Position numbers and translations under genes: made by a program | Part shown: piece after piece, positions 1-6,562 of the stretch | How the letters are laid out: each line of letters begins with the position of its first letter | Numbering within the stretch: the stretch's first letter is position 1 | Assembly: GCA_001873755.1 (NCBI GenBank) | Contig: MNZT01000112.1 | Location: 1 to 22,385, forward strand | Reading direction: 5' to 3' | Source of the DNA: Candidatus Wirthbacteria bacterium CG2_30_54_11 | Lineage (GTDB): Bacteria; Patescibacteriota; CG2-30-54-11 | Length of the DNA stretch: 22,385 nucleotides | Notes under the pieces: generated by a model | Seen by the model: only the letters and a program-made list of their open reading frames with translations | Databases searched by the model: none | Told to the model about the DNA's origin: nothing

Positions 1-1
1 C

Positions 2-253
2 AATGCAGAGCAAGGCCGCTATGCTGACCTGGAACAGGCCGTGATGGAGAAACTGGCAGAAAAAGGATTGGATAGCGCCGACCCAAGCCAGGTACATGCT
101 CAGTTCGTCATGAATAAGAGGAGAAATATGCAGCAAGCCAGGCTGATAGCACGGCAAAAGCTGGTTGAATGCTGTCAAAAGCAGCAAATTCCAGTTTCAG
201 AAAAATGGTTAGCATCGTTCCCTGGGATCTCTGCCGATTGTCCGTCAGACTAA
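2..253 (+). CDS. C-terminal part of an unknown protein (5' end outside the window)
   Basis: The reading frame is open from the first bases of the window to a TAA at 251-253, giving about 83 residues, so the gene probably begins upstream. An ATG at 41 lies within it but has no clear ribosome binding site. The fragment is hydrophilic and rich in Lys, Arg and Gln, looks largely helical, and has no membrane segment or motif I recognise. It ends 21 nt before the flavoprotein gene on the same strand, so it may be in the same transcript. I do not assign a function. Confidence 0.5.
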   Translation, partial: NAEQGRYADLEQAVMEKLAEKGLDSADPSQVHAQFVMNKRRNMQQARLIARQKLVECCQKQQIPVSEKWLASFPGISADCPSD

Positions 254-274
254 AAAAGATTATAGTGTCACAGA

Positions 275-1888
275 ATGATTTCTGCTGTGGACACTATGAG
301 CACTATCCGTCATGACATCGTCATCATCGGAGGGGGGGTCGCCGGGCTTCGCGCTGCTCTAGCAGCCAGAGACGCCGGAGCCGAGGTCGGGCTGCTGTCC
401 AAGGTCCATCCGATCCGTTCGGCCTCGGTCGGGGCGCAGGGCGGTATGGCCGCGGCTATGAACAATGTACAGGACGGCGACGAATGGAAGGCGCACTATG
501 AAGATACCCTGCATTCCGGGGCCGGGCTGTGTGATGCTGATGCAGTTGAGGTGTTGTGCAGGGAGGGTCCTGATGCGGTGAGGGAACTCGATGCAGCCGG
601 TGTGCTTTTCGACCGGTTCGACGACGGCTCCGTCGCCCAGAGGCCGTATGGCGGTCACAGCAAGGCCCGGTGCTGCTACAGCGGAGACAAAACCGGTCAC
701 AGCATAGTGCATGCGCTCTACTGGCAGTGTGTGAAGAAGGGCGTCCATATCTATCCGGAATGGTATGTCTGGGAACTGATAGAAGAAAAAGGCACGGTCT
801 GCGGGTGCGTCGCCCTGGAGATCAGGGACGCCAGCGTGCATCTCGTGCAGGCCCGGGCAGTGGTCCTGGCGACCGGCGGCATCGGGCAGCTTTTTTCTGT
901 CACCTCCAATCCCTTTGCTTCTACCGGGGACGGGATCGGTCTGGCCCGGGCCGTGGGTGCCAGACTGAGAGATCTGGAAATGGTCCAGTTCCACCCGACC
1001 GGTCTGTACCCCAGGGGCATCCTCATCACCGAAGCCTGCCGGGGCGAGGGGGGGTATCTCATCAATGCAGAGAACAAACGGTTCATGTTTGACTACGATC
1101 CCCGCGGTGATCTGGCGACCAGGGATATCGTCTCGCGCGGGATTCAGACCGAGATCGATGCCGGCAGGGGGATACAGGGTTTACCGTGTGTCGGCCTCGA
1201 TGTCCGTCACCTCGGACGGGAAGAGATCATGAAAAAGATACCGCAGGCGGCTCAGATAGCACGGGAATTTGCCAATATTGACCTCGCGACGCAGATCCTC
1301 CCGGTGTCGCCGACCGCTCATTATTTCATGGGTGGGATCGCCATTTCACTGAACGGTGAAGTATACCAGGAGGGTTCATCGCAGCAGGTCATCCCCGGGC
1401 TGTTTGCCGCCGGCGAGTGTTCGTGCCTTTCGGTCCATGGGGCCAATCGGCTGGGTTGCAATTCCCTGCTGGACGGCGCAGTTTTCGGCAAACGGGCAGG
1501 GGTGAGCGCAGCCGCTTTTGCCAGGGGATCAGATCAGATCAGCGTCCCGGATGTCCGTACCAGCATTGTCAGCGAGGAGATGCATCGTTGGACCAGGGGC
1601 ACTCGGCTGGATATCTCTTCGGGCCAGCTCAGAGCCCGTCTGCAGCAGGGTATGACCGCCAGGACGGGCGTGTTCCGAGAGGATCAGGGACTTCGCAAAC
1701 AGCAGGTGGAGATCCAGGAAATCCGCAATCAGATGAATTCCATCAAGTACCTGCCCCGCAAGGGGCGTGCTCATCAGGCCATTGAGCGCAAAGAATTGCT
1801 TCACTCGCTCGTGATAGCGCATATGATGGTAGAGGGTGCGCGCAAGCGGACCAAAAGCGTCGGGGCGCACTGGAGGATAGATTCGTGA
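275..1888 (+). CDS. sdhA: Succinate dehydrogenase/fumarate reductase flavoprotein subunit, lacking the usual flavin-linking His
   Basis: This is the catalytic flavoprotein that interconverts succinate and fumarate. The N-terminal FAD-binding glycine motif GGGVAGL is at residues 19-25. The family signatures AQGG, FHPTGLYP, the catalytic-Arg segment ACRGEGG, AHYFMGG and GANRLGCNSLLD follow in the expected order. The length of 537 residues is normal. The start is at 275 or at the in-frame ATG at 296; neither has a strong ribosome binding site. In most relatives a His in the segment RSH(T/S) carries covalent FAD; here that segment reads RSAS, so Ala50 replaces it and FAD is probably bound non-covalently. 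The stop overlaps the next gene's GTG start by 4 nt, so the two are translationally coupled. It could work mainly as a fumarate reductase. NadB (aspartate oxidase) is less likely because iron-sulfur and CCG subunits follow directly. Confidence 0.9.
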   Translation: MISAVDTMSTIRHDIVIIGGGVAGLRAALAARDAGAEVGLLSKVHPIRSASVGAQGGMAAAMNNVQDGDEWKAHYEDTLHSGAGLCDADAVEVLCREGPDAVRELDAAGVLFDRFDDGSVAQRPYGGHSKARCCYSGDKTGHSIVHALYWQCVKKGVHIYPEWYVWELIEEKGTVCGCVALEIRDASVHLVQARAVVLATGGIGQLFSVTSNPFASTGDGIGLARAVGARLRDLEMVQFHPTGLYPRGILITEACRGEGGYLINAENKRFMFDYDPRGDLATRDIVSRGIQTEIDAGRGIQGLPCVGLDVRHLGREEIMKKIPQAAQIAREFANIDLATQILPVSPTAHYFMGGIAISLNGEVYQEGSSQQVIPGLFAAGECSCLSVHGANRLGCNSLLDGAVFGKRAGVSAAAFARGSDQISVPDVRTSIVSEEMHRWTRGTRLDISSGQLRARLQQGMTARTGVFREDQGLRKQQVEIQEIRNQMNSIKYLPRKGRAHQAIERKELLHSLVIAHMMVEGARKRTKSVGAHWRIDS

Positions 1889-2799
1889 GCACCACCATCA
1901 CCCTCGTCATCCGTCGACAGAAACCCGGTGATTCCGGCAGCTTTTTCATGGAGCACCAGGTGGAAGCGGACGGGAAGACGGTCCTCGATGCCTTAAAGGA
2001 GATGCGGGATACGGTAGACCCGTCCCTGGCGTTCCGGGCGCAGTGCAAAAGCGGCATCTGCGGCAGCTGTGCCCTGCGGGTAAATGGCAGCGCCAGACTG
2101 GCTTGTTCTACCTTTCTTTCGGCTGTGCAGATCGAGGGCAGAGTAGTGCTGGAGCCGCTGCTGAATTTCGCGGTTGAAGAGGATCTCGTTGTGCAGGACA
2201 GGCCGTTCTGGAAAGCGATCGAGGCCATCAAGCCCTGGCTCTGGAGTGACAAGGGATACGAGCACGAGGCGGTGGTGCCTCCTCAGGTAAAAAATGGTAC
2301 GGACTGCATCCTCTGTGCGGCCTGTTATTCCGAGTGCGAGGTGCAGGCGGTCAAACCGTCCGGATATACCGGCCCGGCCGGCTTCGTGCAGGCTCACCGT
2401 TTCGTCGCTGACAAGCGGGATCACGGGGGAAAAGAGCGCCTGAAACTGCTGGAGACCGAAGGTCTATGGTCGTGCGCTCATTCGTATAACTGTTCTGAGG
2501 TCTGCCCCAAGGATATCGATATCGGCGGAGCGATAGCGGACCTCAGATCTCAGGCGCTGGCGGCAGGTCTCGGAAGAAATGCCGGCGGCCGTCATGTCGC
2601 CTGGTTTACCCGGGGAGTGCGCAGGAATGGTAAAATGAACGAGTTCTGGACCCTCGCGGGTACCAGAGGCTGGAGGATCATTTTTGATCTGCCCACCGGT
2701 CTCGCCATGGCCATCAGAGGCAAAATACCCTGGCCATGGGGGAAGAAAGCGAAGAGCAGCAGAGAAGTACGGCGGTATTTCAGATCAAAGAATCAATGA
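1885..2799 (+). CDS. sdhB: Succinate dehydrogenase/fumarate reductase iron-sulfur subunit
   Basis: This subunit carries electrons between the flavoprotein and the quinone-side subunit through three iron-sulfur clusters. The N-terminal ferredoxin domain has C54-x4-C59-x2-C62-x11-C74 for the [2Fe-2S] centre. The C-terminal domain has C141-x2-C144-x2-C147-x3-C151 and C197-x5-C203-x3-C207-Pro, enough ligands for the other two clusters. In the first of these groups the usual Pro after the last Cys is Glu. At 304 residues it is longer than typical SdhB (about 240), with a basic tail of about 60 residues after the last cluster. Translation starts at GTG 1885 within the sdhA stop (GTGA). The last codons lie inside an 8-bp tandem repeat array. 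No SdhC/SdhD membrane anchors follow; a CCG-domain protein does. Confidence 0.92.
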   Translation: MSTTITLVIRRQKPGDSGSFFMEHQVEADGKTVLDALKEMRDTVDPSLAFRAQCKSGICGSCALRVNGSARLACSTFLSAVQIEGRVVLEPLLNFAVEEDLVVQDRPFWKAIEAIKPWLWSDKGYEHEAVVPPQVKNGTDCILCAACYSECEVQAVKPSGYTGPAGFVQAHRFVADKRDHGGKERLKLLETEGLWSCAHSYNCSEVCPKDIDIGGAIADLRSQALAAGLGRNAGGRHVAWFTRGVRRNGKMNEFWTLAGTRGWRIIFDLPTGLAMAIRGKIPWPWGKKAKSSREVRRYFRSKNQ

Positions 2800-2849
2800 G
2801 TCAAACAATCAAATAAGCAAAGAATCAAAGAATCAAAGAATCAAAATCT
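2786..2849 (+). repeat. Tandem 8-bp repeat array (CAAAGAAT-like) across the sdhB stop codon
   Basis: Eight consecutive 8-mers run from 2786 to 2849. Four are exactly CAAAGAAT (2786, 2818, 2826 and 2834) and the rest are variants such as CAAACAAT and CAAATAAG. The sdhB TGA (2797-2799) falls in the second unit, and the array fills most of the spacer before the CCG-domain gene. The sequence is A-rich with no hairpin. Comparable 7-bp arrays occur at 9733 and 10902, also just upstream of genes. Confidence 0.85.
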
Positions 2850-2871
2850 GTTCAGAAGTGAGGAATCGTAG

Positions 2872-3741
2872 ATGCATCGTCATCAGAAACAATACGCGTA
2901 CTTCCCGGGGTGCAATACGGAGAGCATCAGCTCTGAGCTGGATCAGTCCATGCGCGCTATCGCACCGCTGGTGGGTATCGAGCTGGTGGATATCCCGGAA
3001 TTCGCCTGCTGCGGAGCCGGAATGGTCAGAGAGCAGGATGCGTACGCCGAGATCGCGCTCTGTGCCCGCGACTTCGCCCTGGCTGAGAGACAGGGGCTTC
3101 CGATCCTGACCGTGTGTTCCACCTGTCAGGGGACGATGAACCATGCTCTTCATATTCTCAAAACAGATCCGGATGCCCTGGCGGCCGTGAACCTCCGTAT
3201 GGAGGGAAGCGGTTTGGTCCTCCGTGACATTTCAGCCGTCCAGGTCATCCACCTCCTGGATGTCTTACACGAAGATAAGGATTCGTTGAAGGAACTCGCG
3301 CTTTCGCCCAATCCTCTGACCGGTCTCAGGATCGCTCCCTTCTATGGGTGCAGGCTGCTTCGACCTTCGAGCGAGTCCCCGAGCAGCGGTCTTGACCAGA
3401 CCCGGAAGTTTGAAGAGATCATCGAGTCGCTTGGCCTCCTTCCGGTGAATTATCCGGGACGGACGAAGTGCTGCGGGTTTGATATCGCGTTCGTAGACCA
3501 GAAGGCAGCCAGAGCTCTTCTGCGTGAGCGTTTCATAGAAGCTGAAGGGGCAAAAGCTGATATCCTGGTCACCTCGTGTCCGCTGTGCCATAATGTGCTG
3601 GACGGTATGCAGAGCCAGGTACGGTCGTTTGAGGAGAAGAAGTTTCCTGTTCTGCATCTCCCGCAGCTGATCGGACTTGCTCTGGGAGTCGATGAGCGCA
3701 AGCTGGGCCTGAATCGTCATGTCACAGGATGGAAACGATGA
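2872..3741 (+). CDS. SdhE/HdrB-like subunit with two CCG domains
   Basis: This 289-residue protein has two cysteine-rich CCG domains as in heterodisulfide reductase subunit B and the third subunit of SdhABE-type complexes. The first has C14, C46-C47 and C82-x2-C85. The second has C160, C200-C201 and C236-x2-C239. In such proteins these cysteines bind iron-sulfur clusters. There is no clear membrane segment. Its place right after sdhA and sdhB suggests it replaces the haem b membrane anchor and links the complex to quinone or thiol chemistry at the membrane. The ATG at 2872 follows an octamer repeat spacer without a strong Shine-Dalgarno. The stop overlaps the next gene's ATG (ATGA at 3738). 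A stand-alone HdrB role is possible but less likely given the context. Confidence 0.88.
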   Translation: MHRHQKQYAYFPGCNTESISSELDQSMRAIAPLVGIELVDIPEFACCGAGMVREQDAYAEIALCARDFALAERQGLPILTVCSTCQGTMNHALHILKTDPDALAAVNLRMEGSGLVLRDISAVQVIHLLDVLHEDKDSLKELALSPNPLTGLRIAPFYGCRLLRPSSESPSSGLDQTRKFEEIIESLGLLPVNYPGRTKCCGFDIAFVDQKAARALLRERFIEAEGAKADILVTSCPLCHNVLDGMQSQVRSFEEKKFPVLHLPQLIGLALGVDERKLGLNRHVTGWKR

Positions 3742-4331
3742 CCACCGTGGCCGTGGACAAAGATCTGAATTTTCAGAAGCATCGTATGCGCAGCCGGGTG
3801 AAACAGCTGCGCAGTCAGCTGCTGGTTGCGCAGTATTCGAAGTGGAGCGAGCAGATCTGTGCGCAGATACTGGGACTTGGAGCTGTCCAGAAGGCCCAGA
3901 CCATCATGCTGTACCGGTCAGTGCGCAACGAGGCTGACCTGGACCCGCTTTTTTCCGTTTTTCAGCGCCTGGGCAAGAAGACTGTGACCCCCAGGGTCGA
4001 AGGAGATGCCATCAGGGCATACTATACCTCTGACCTCTCAGCGGATTTCGAGATCGGCTATGCCGGGATACGGGAGCCTCTCACGACCTGCGAGCAGGTG
4101 CCGTTGGAGAAGATCGATATCGTCATCGTGCCGGGCTGCGCCTTTGATCTGCTGGGGCACCGCCTCGGGTGGGGCAGGGGATTTTATGACAGATTTTTTC
4201 AAAGTGGTGCCATGCATACCACGAAAATCGCAGCGGCCTTCAACTTCCAGGTGGTCCACGCGGTACCTGCCAATGATGATGATGTAGGGATGGACCATCT
4301 GGTGACCGAGACCCGGGTTTTGTCTTTTTGA
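3738..4331 (+). CDS. fthC: 5-formyltetrahydrofolate cyclo-ligase
   Basis: This enzyme converts 5-formyl-THF to 5,10-methenyl-THF using ATP, salvaging folate in the cytoplasm. The family signature is clear near the C-terminus: VPGCAFD, then G-RLGWGRGFYDRFF. A basic N-terminal helix (RSRVKQLRSQ) matches the ATP-binding start of the family. Total length is about 197 residues, which is normal. I prefer ATG 3738 because it forms an ATGA overlap with the previous stop; an in-frame ATG at 3729 would add three residues. Overlap with the CCG-domain gene suggests co-transcription, although the functions are unrelated. The gene ends just before the strong rpmH promoter. Confidence 0.9.
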   Translation: MTTVAVDKDLNFQKHRMRSRVKQLRSQLLVAQYSKWSEQICAQILGLGAVQKAQTIMLYRSVRNEADLDPLFSVFQRLGKKTVTPRVEGDAIRAYYTSDLSADFEIGYAGIREPLTTCEQVPLEKIDIVIVPGCAFDLLGHRLGWGRGFYDRFFQSGAMHTTKIAAAFNFQVVHAVPANDDDVGMDHLVTETRVLSF

Positions 4332-4339
4332 GACCGTGG

Positions 4340-4368
4340 TTGACACAATTTTCTGCATTTCATATAAT
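4340..4368 (+). promoter_or_regulatory. Consensus sigma-70 promoter for the rpmH-rnpA-yidD-yidC-jag cluster
   Basis: TTGACA at 4340-4345 and TATAAT at 4363-4368 are separated by exactly 17 bp, which matches the housekeeping sigma-70 consensus at every position. Transcription should begin near 4375, leaving a leader of about 30 nt before rpmH. Such a promoter fits a high-demand ribosomal protein gene. Confidence 0.85.
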
Positions 4369-4406
4369 TTACTTTGTCGTTTTAGTCAGAATTGCAAGGT
4401 GAAGTC

Positions 4407-4547
4407 ATGAAACGTACCTATCAGCCCAAAACCCGCAGCCGCAATAAAGTACATGGTTTCCGTCAACGCATGTCTACTCTCGCCGGCCGGAACGTGCTCA
4501 AACGCCGTAGAGACAGAGGCCGCAAACGGTTGACCGTCGCAGATTAG
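4407..4547 (+). CDS. rpmH: 50S ribosomal protein L34
   Basis: The 46-residue, very basic product begins MKRTYQPKTRSRNKVHGFR and contains the L34 segment RMSTLAGRNVLKRRRDRGR, so the identification is secure. It is a component of the large ribosomal subunit. AGGTGAAG sits just upstream of the ATG as a ribosome binding site. It is the first gene after the consensus promoter at 4340 and precedes rnpA, the classic arrangement near many replication origins. No dnaA or origin sequence is visible in the window. Confidence 0.97.
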   Translation: MKRTYQPKTRSRNKVHGFRQRMSTLAGRNVLKRRRDRGRKRLTVAD

Positions 4548-4568
4548 CCAAAATTAGCAGGTAGCGGT

Positions 4569-5018
4569 ATGCTGCCCAGGCAGAACCGATTGTCCGCGGA
4601 TAGGGACTTCAGACGGGTATACCGTACCAGACAGACGGTGCGGACCTCGGGGGCGATCATTTTTTTTATCCGGAATAATTTTCCGGAGAGCAGATTCGGG
4701 TTCGTAGTGGGGAAGAAATTCGGGCAGGCCACGGAGAGGAACCGGATCAAGCGTCTCTTCAGGGAATCTATCCAGCACAATCTCGGTCAGATCCTCAGCG
4801 GGTATGATGTCGTCATTCAGATCAAGTCAGCCGATCCTCATGTTGTATTATGGCAGATAGAAAACAGCATTCTCAGGTCGCTGGCCTTCGCACGTTTATT
4901 GAAAGCTCCCTATGACCTCTCGGGAAAAGCGCGGTTTCATATCCCTCCTCCCGCGGCGCGCAGGTCTGGCACTGATCAGACTGTATCAGCGAGTTCCGTG
5001 GCGCCTCGGTCAGTGTAG
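4569..5018 (+). CDS. rnpA: Ribonuclease P protein component
   Basis: This is the protein cofactor of RNase P, which matures tRNA 5' ends. The sequence starts MLPRQNRLSADRDFRRVYR, a typical RnpA N-terminus, and has the RNA-binding RNR helix as ERNRIKRLFRESI at about residues 57-69. The conserved FGFVVGKKFG strand precedes it. At 149 residues it is about 30 longer than E. coli RnpA. The extra C-terminal part is encoded by DNA that also encodes the start of yidD in another frame (107 nt overlap), so the tail may be poorly constrained. Confidence 0.95.
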   Translation: MLPRQNRLSADRDFRRVYRTRQTVRTSGAIIFFIRNNFPESRFGFVVGKKFGQATERNRIKRLFRESIQHNLGQILSGYDVVIQIKSADPHVVLWQIENSILRSLAFARLLKAPYDLSGKARFHIPPPAARRSGTDQTVSASSVAPRSV

Positions 5019-5205
5019 ATACACTCCGACCTGTTCACACTACACCTATGAAGCAATCGAACGGTTCGGACTGCTGCAGGGGATCTGGATGGGGACGAAG
5101 CGGATCTTAAGATGCAATCCTTTTACGGCCGGGGGGTATGATCCGGTGCCGGGGTCAGACAGAGAGGGGGAACTGGAGCAGGAGATCCTCAGCAATTCGA
5201 AATAG
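4912..5205 (+). CDS. yidD: Membrane protein insertion efficiency factor YidD
   Basis: The product is a 97-residue YidD family protein. It has LIRLYQRVPWR, then the diagnostic CRYTPTCSHYTYEAIERFG and RILRCNPFTAGGYDPVP with three conserved cysteines. YidD helps YidC-dependent membrane insertion at the inner face of the membrane. Its ATG at 4912 lies 107 nt inside rnpA in a different frame. I see no later in-frame ATG before the conserved core, so the overlap looks real. The gene lies between rnpA and yidC as in most bacteria. Confidence 0.93.
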   Translation: MTSREKRGFISLLPRRAGLALIRLYQRVPWRLGQCRYTPTCSHYTYEAIERFGLLQGIWMGTKRILRCNPFTAGGYDPVPGSDREGELEQEILSNSK

Positions 5206-5232
5206 TGAATTATCCCTTATCCGGGGCGTGAC

Positions 5233-5997
5233 ATGGCATTCATCGGAACGATCTGGAACACAGTCCTCTACATACCGCTGCTCAATATCATGGTAGGCAT
5301 CTATCAGGTCTTCCCGGTCCGGAACCTTGTGTATGCCATCATCATCATCACGTTTCTCAGCCGGCTCGTCCTGGGACCGCTCATGAAGAAGTCGCTCGAT
5401 TATCAGAAATCGATGCAGAAGATGCAGCCGGAGATGGAAAAGCTCAAGCAGAAGTACGGCAAGGACAAGGAAAAACTCTATGCAGAGACCATGAAGCTCT
5501 ATGCCGAGCACAAGGCCAATCCTACTGCCGGCTGTCTTCCGCTTCTCCTGCAGCTCCCCTTCACCATCGCGCTCTATCAGGTCCTTCAACAGGGTCTCAG
5601 ACCGGATCGGATAGATCAGGTTAATAGTATGTTGTATTCCTTCGTTCCTGCCGTTGAGCACTTCGTGACCAATTTCCTCTGGCTCGATCTGACCAAACCG
5701 GACAAGACTTTTATCCTGCCGGTCCTGGTCGCGGGGACCCAGTACCTCCAGTCCAGGGCCATGATGAGCAAAATGACCGGCCAGGCCCGTGATACGGCCA
5801 AGACCACCATGATCTATATGCCGCTCATGTTCCTTTTCATATCATTGAATTTGCCCTCAGGGTTGAGTTTTTATATACTACTGACGACGCTCCTGGGGAT
5901 CGTGCAGCAGATGGGTGGGTATAGAGCAGTCTTCCAGACCCTCACCCAGCGCAAAACGGCTGAAGTCCCGGCAGTCCAGGTTACGAAGAAGAAATAA
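5233..5997 (+). CDS. yidC: Membrane protein insertase YidC/Oxa1 (short form)
   Basis: This insertase places proteins in the cytoplasmic membrane. It has 254 residues and lacks the large periplasmic domain of proteobacterial YidC. Hydrophobic segments lie at about residues 5-27, 33-52, 100-120 and further on. An Arg at residue 44 within FLSRLVLGPL corresponds to the conserved groove Arg of the family. A charged cytoplasmic coiled-coil-like stretch follows at about 55-95. The motif CLPLLLQLPFTIALYQVLQQ precedes the third segment. The C-terminus is basic (QVTKKK), which may aid ribosome contact. It sits between yidD and jag. Confidence 0.94.
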   Translation: MAFIGTIWNTVLYIPLLNIMVGIYQVFPVRNLVYAIIIITFLSRLVLGPLMKKSLDYQKSMQKMQPEMEKLKQKYGKDKEKLYAETMKLYAEHKANPTAGCLPLLLQLPFTIALYQVLQQGLRPDRIDQVNSMLYSFVPAVEHFVTNFLWLDLTKPDKTFILPVLVAGTQYLQSRAMMSKMTGQARDTAKTTMIYMPLMFLFISLNLPSGLSFYILLTTLLGIVQQMGGYRAVFQTLTQRKTAEVPAVQVTKKK

Positions 5998-6011
5998 CAG
6001 GAATCATACCG

Positions 6012-6473
6012 ATGACCATCTCCATAACGACCGTCAATTCGTGCCGAGAGATCGTGGAAGAACTGCTGGCCAAAATGGACATCGCTTCCGAGATCACGCT
6101 GAGGGCCAATGAGGAATTCCTCTACGTCGACATCGCGACCGAGCATTCCGGTCTGCTGATCGGCCATCATGGTGATACGCTCATGTCGCTCCAGACTGTG
6201 GTAGGGCTCATGCTTTCCCGTCGGGTCGGTGAGCGGATCCATGTGGTCGTCGATGTCGAACACTATCGTGAGCGCAGAGAGGAAGCTCTCACCAATATGG
6301 CCAAGCGTGCAGCAGAAGAGGTCATGCTCAGCCAGAAGCCGATCACGCTGGAGCCTATGCAGCCTTTTGAACGCCGCATCGTACATCTGGTGCTGCAGGG
6401 CTATCCCGGGATCATGACCGAAAGCGAAGGTGTAGAACCAGATCGTCGCGTCATGATTAAGCCTGCGGTATAG
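6012..6473 (+). CDS. jag: KH-R3H RNA-binding protein (Jag/KhpB family)
   Basis: This RNA-binding protein is usually encoded next to yidC and in some bacteria affects cell elongation and division. It has 153 residues. A KH domain has its GxxG loop as GHHG at 51-54, and an R3H domain has the R-x3-H signature at R121-H125. The N-terminal Jag_N domain found in longer relatives is absent. The gene starts 14 nt after yidC. The usual downstream neighbour mnmE is missing; the transcript instead ends at the hairpins between 6483 and 6559. Confidence 0.9.
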   Translation: MTISITTVNSCREIVEELLAKMDIASEITLRANEEFLYVDIATEHSGLLIGHHGDTLMSLQTVVGLMLSRRVGERIHVVVDVEHYRERREEALTNMAKRAAEEVMLSQKPITLEPMQPFERRIVHLVLQGYPGIMTESEGVEPDRRVMIKPAV

Positions 6474-6482
6474 CCCGTTTGA

Positions 6483-6502
6483 CCCACGGTTGAAACCGTG
6501 GG
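6483..6502 (+). other. Hairpin just after jag
   Basis: CCCACGGTT and AACCGTGGG form an arm pair of up to 9 bp with a very small loop (8 bp with a TGAA loop). No T-run follows. It may help protect or terminate the jag transcript together with the next hairpin. Confidence 0.55.
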
Positions 6503-6516
6503 CCAGCAAGGTTAGT

Positions 6517-6559
6517 AAGATAAACCCGCCCTTCGGTGTGCTCAGGGCGGGTTTATCTT
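6517..6559. terminator. Bidirectional terminator between jag and the toast-rack gene
   Basis: A perfect 15-bp stem pairs 6517-6531 (AAGATAAACCCGCCC) with 6545-6559 (GGGCGGGTTTATCTT) around a 13-nt loop. The A/T-rich outer ends give a U-rich tail on either strand. The convergent genes jag (+, ends 6473) and the - strand gene ending at 6563 both run into it, so it probably serves both. Confidence 0.85.
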
Positions 6560-6562
6560 GGT

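Noticed and set aside
359..994. Long - strand open frame opposite sdhA
   Set aside because: It is a shadow of the flavoprotein gene with no recognisable motif and no ribosome binding site.
2786..2849. CRISPR array
   Set aside because: The units are 8 bp, contiguous and without spacers, and no cas genes are present.
4912..5018. rnpA/yidD overlap as a frameshift error
   Set aside because: Both products are full-length with intact family motifs, and overlapping rnpA-yidD genes are common.
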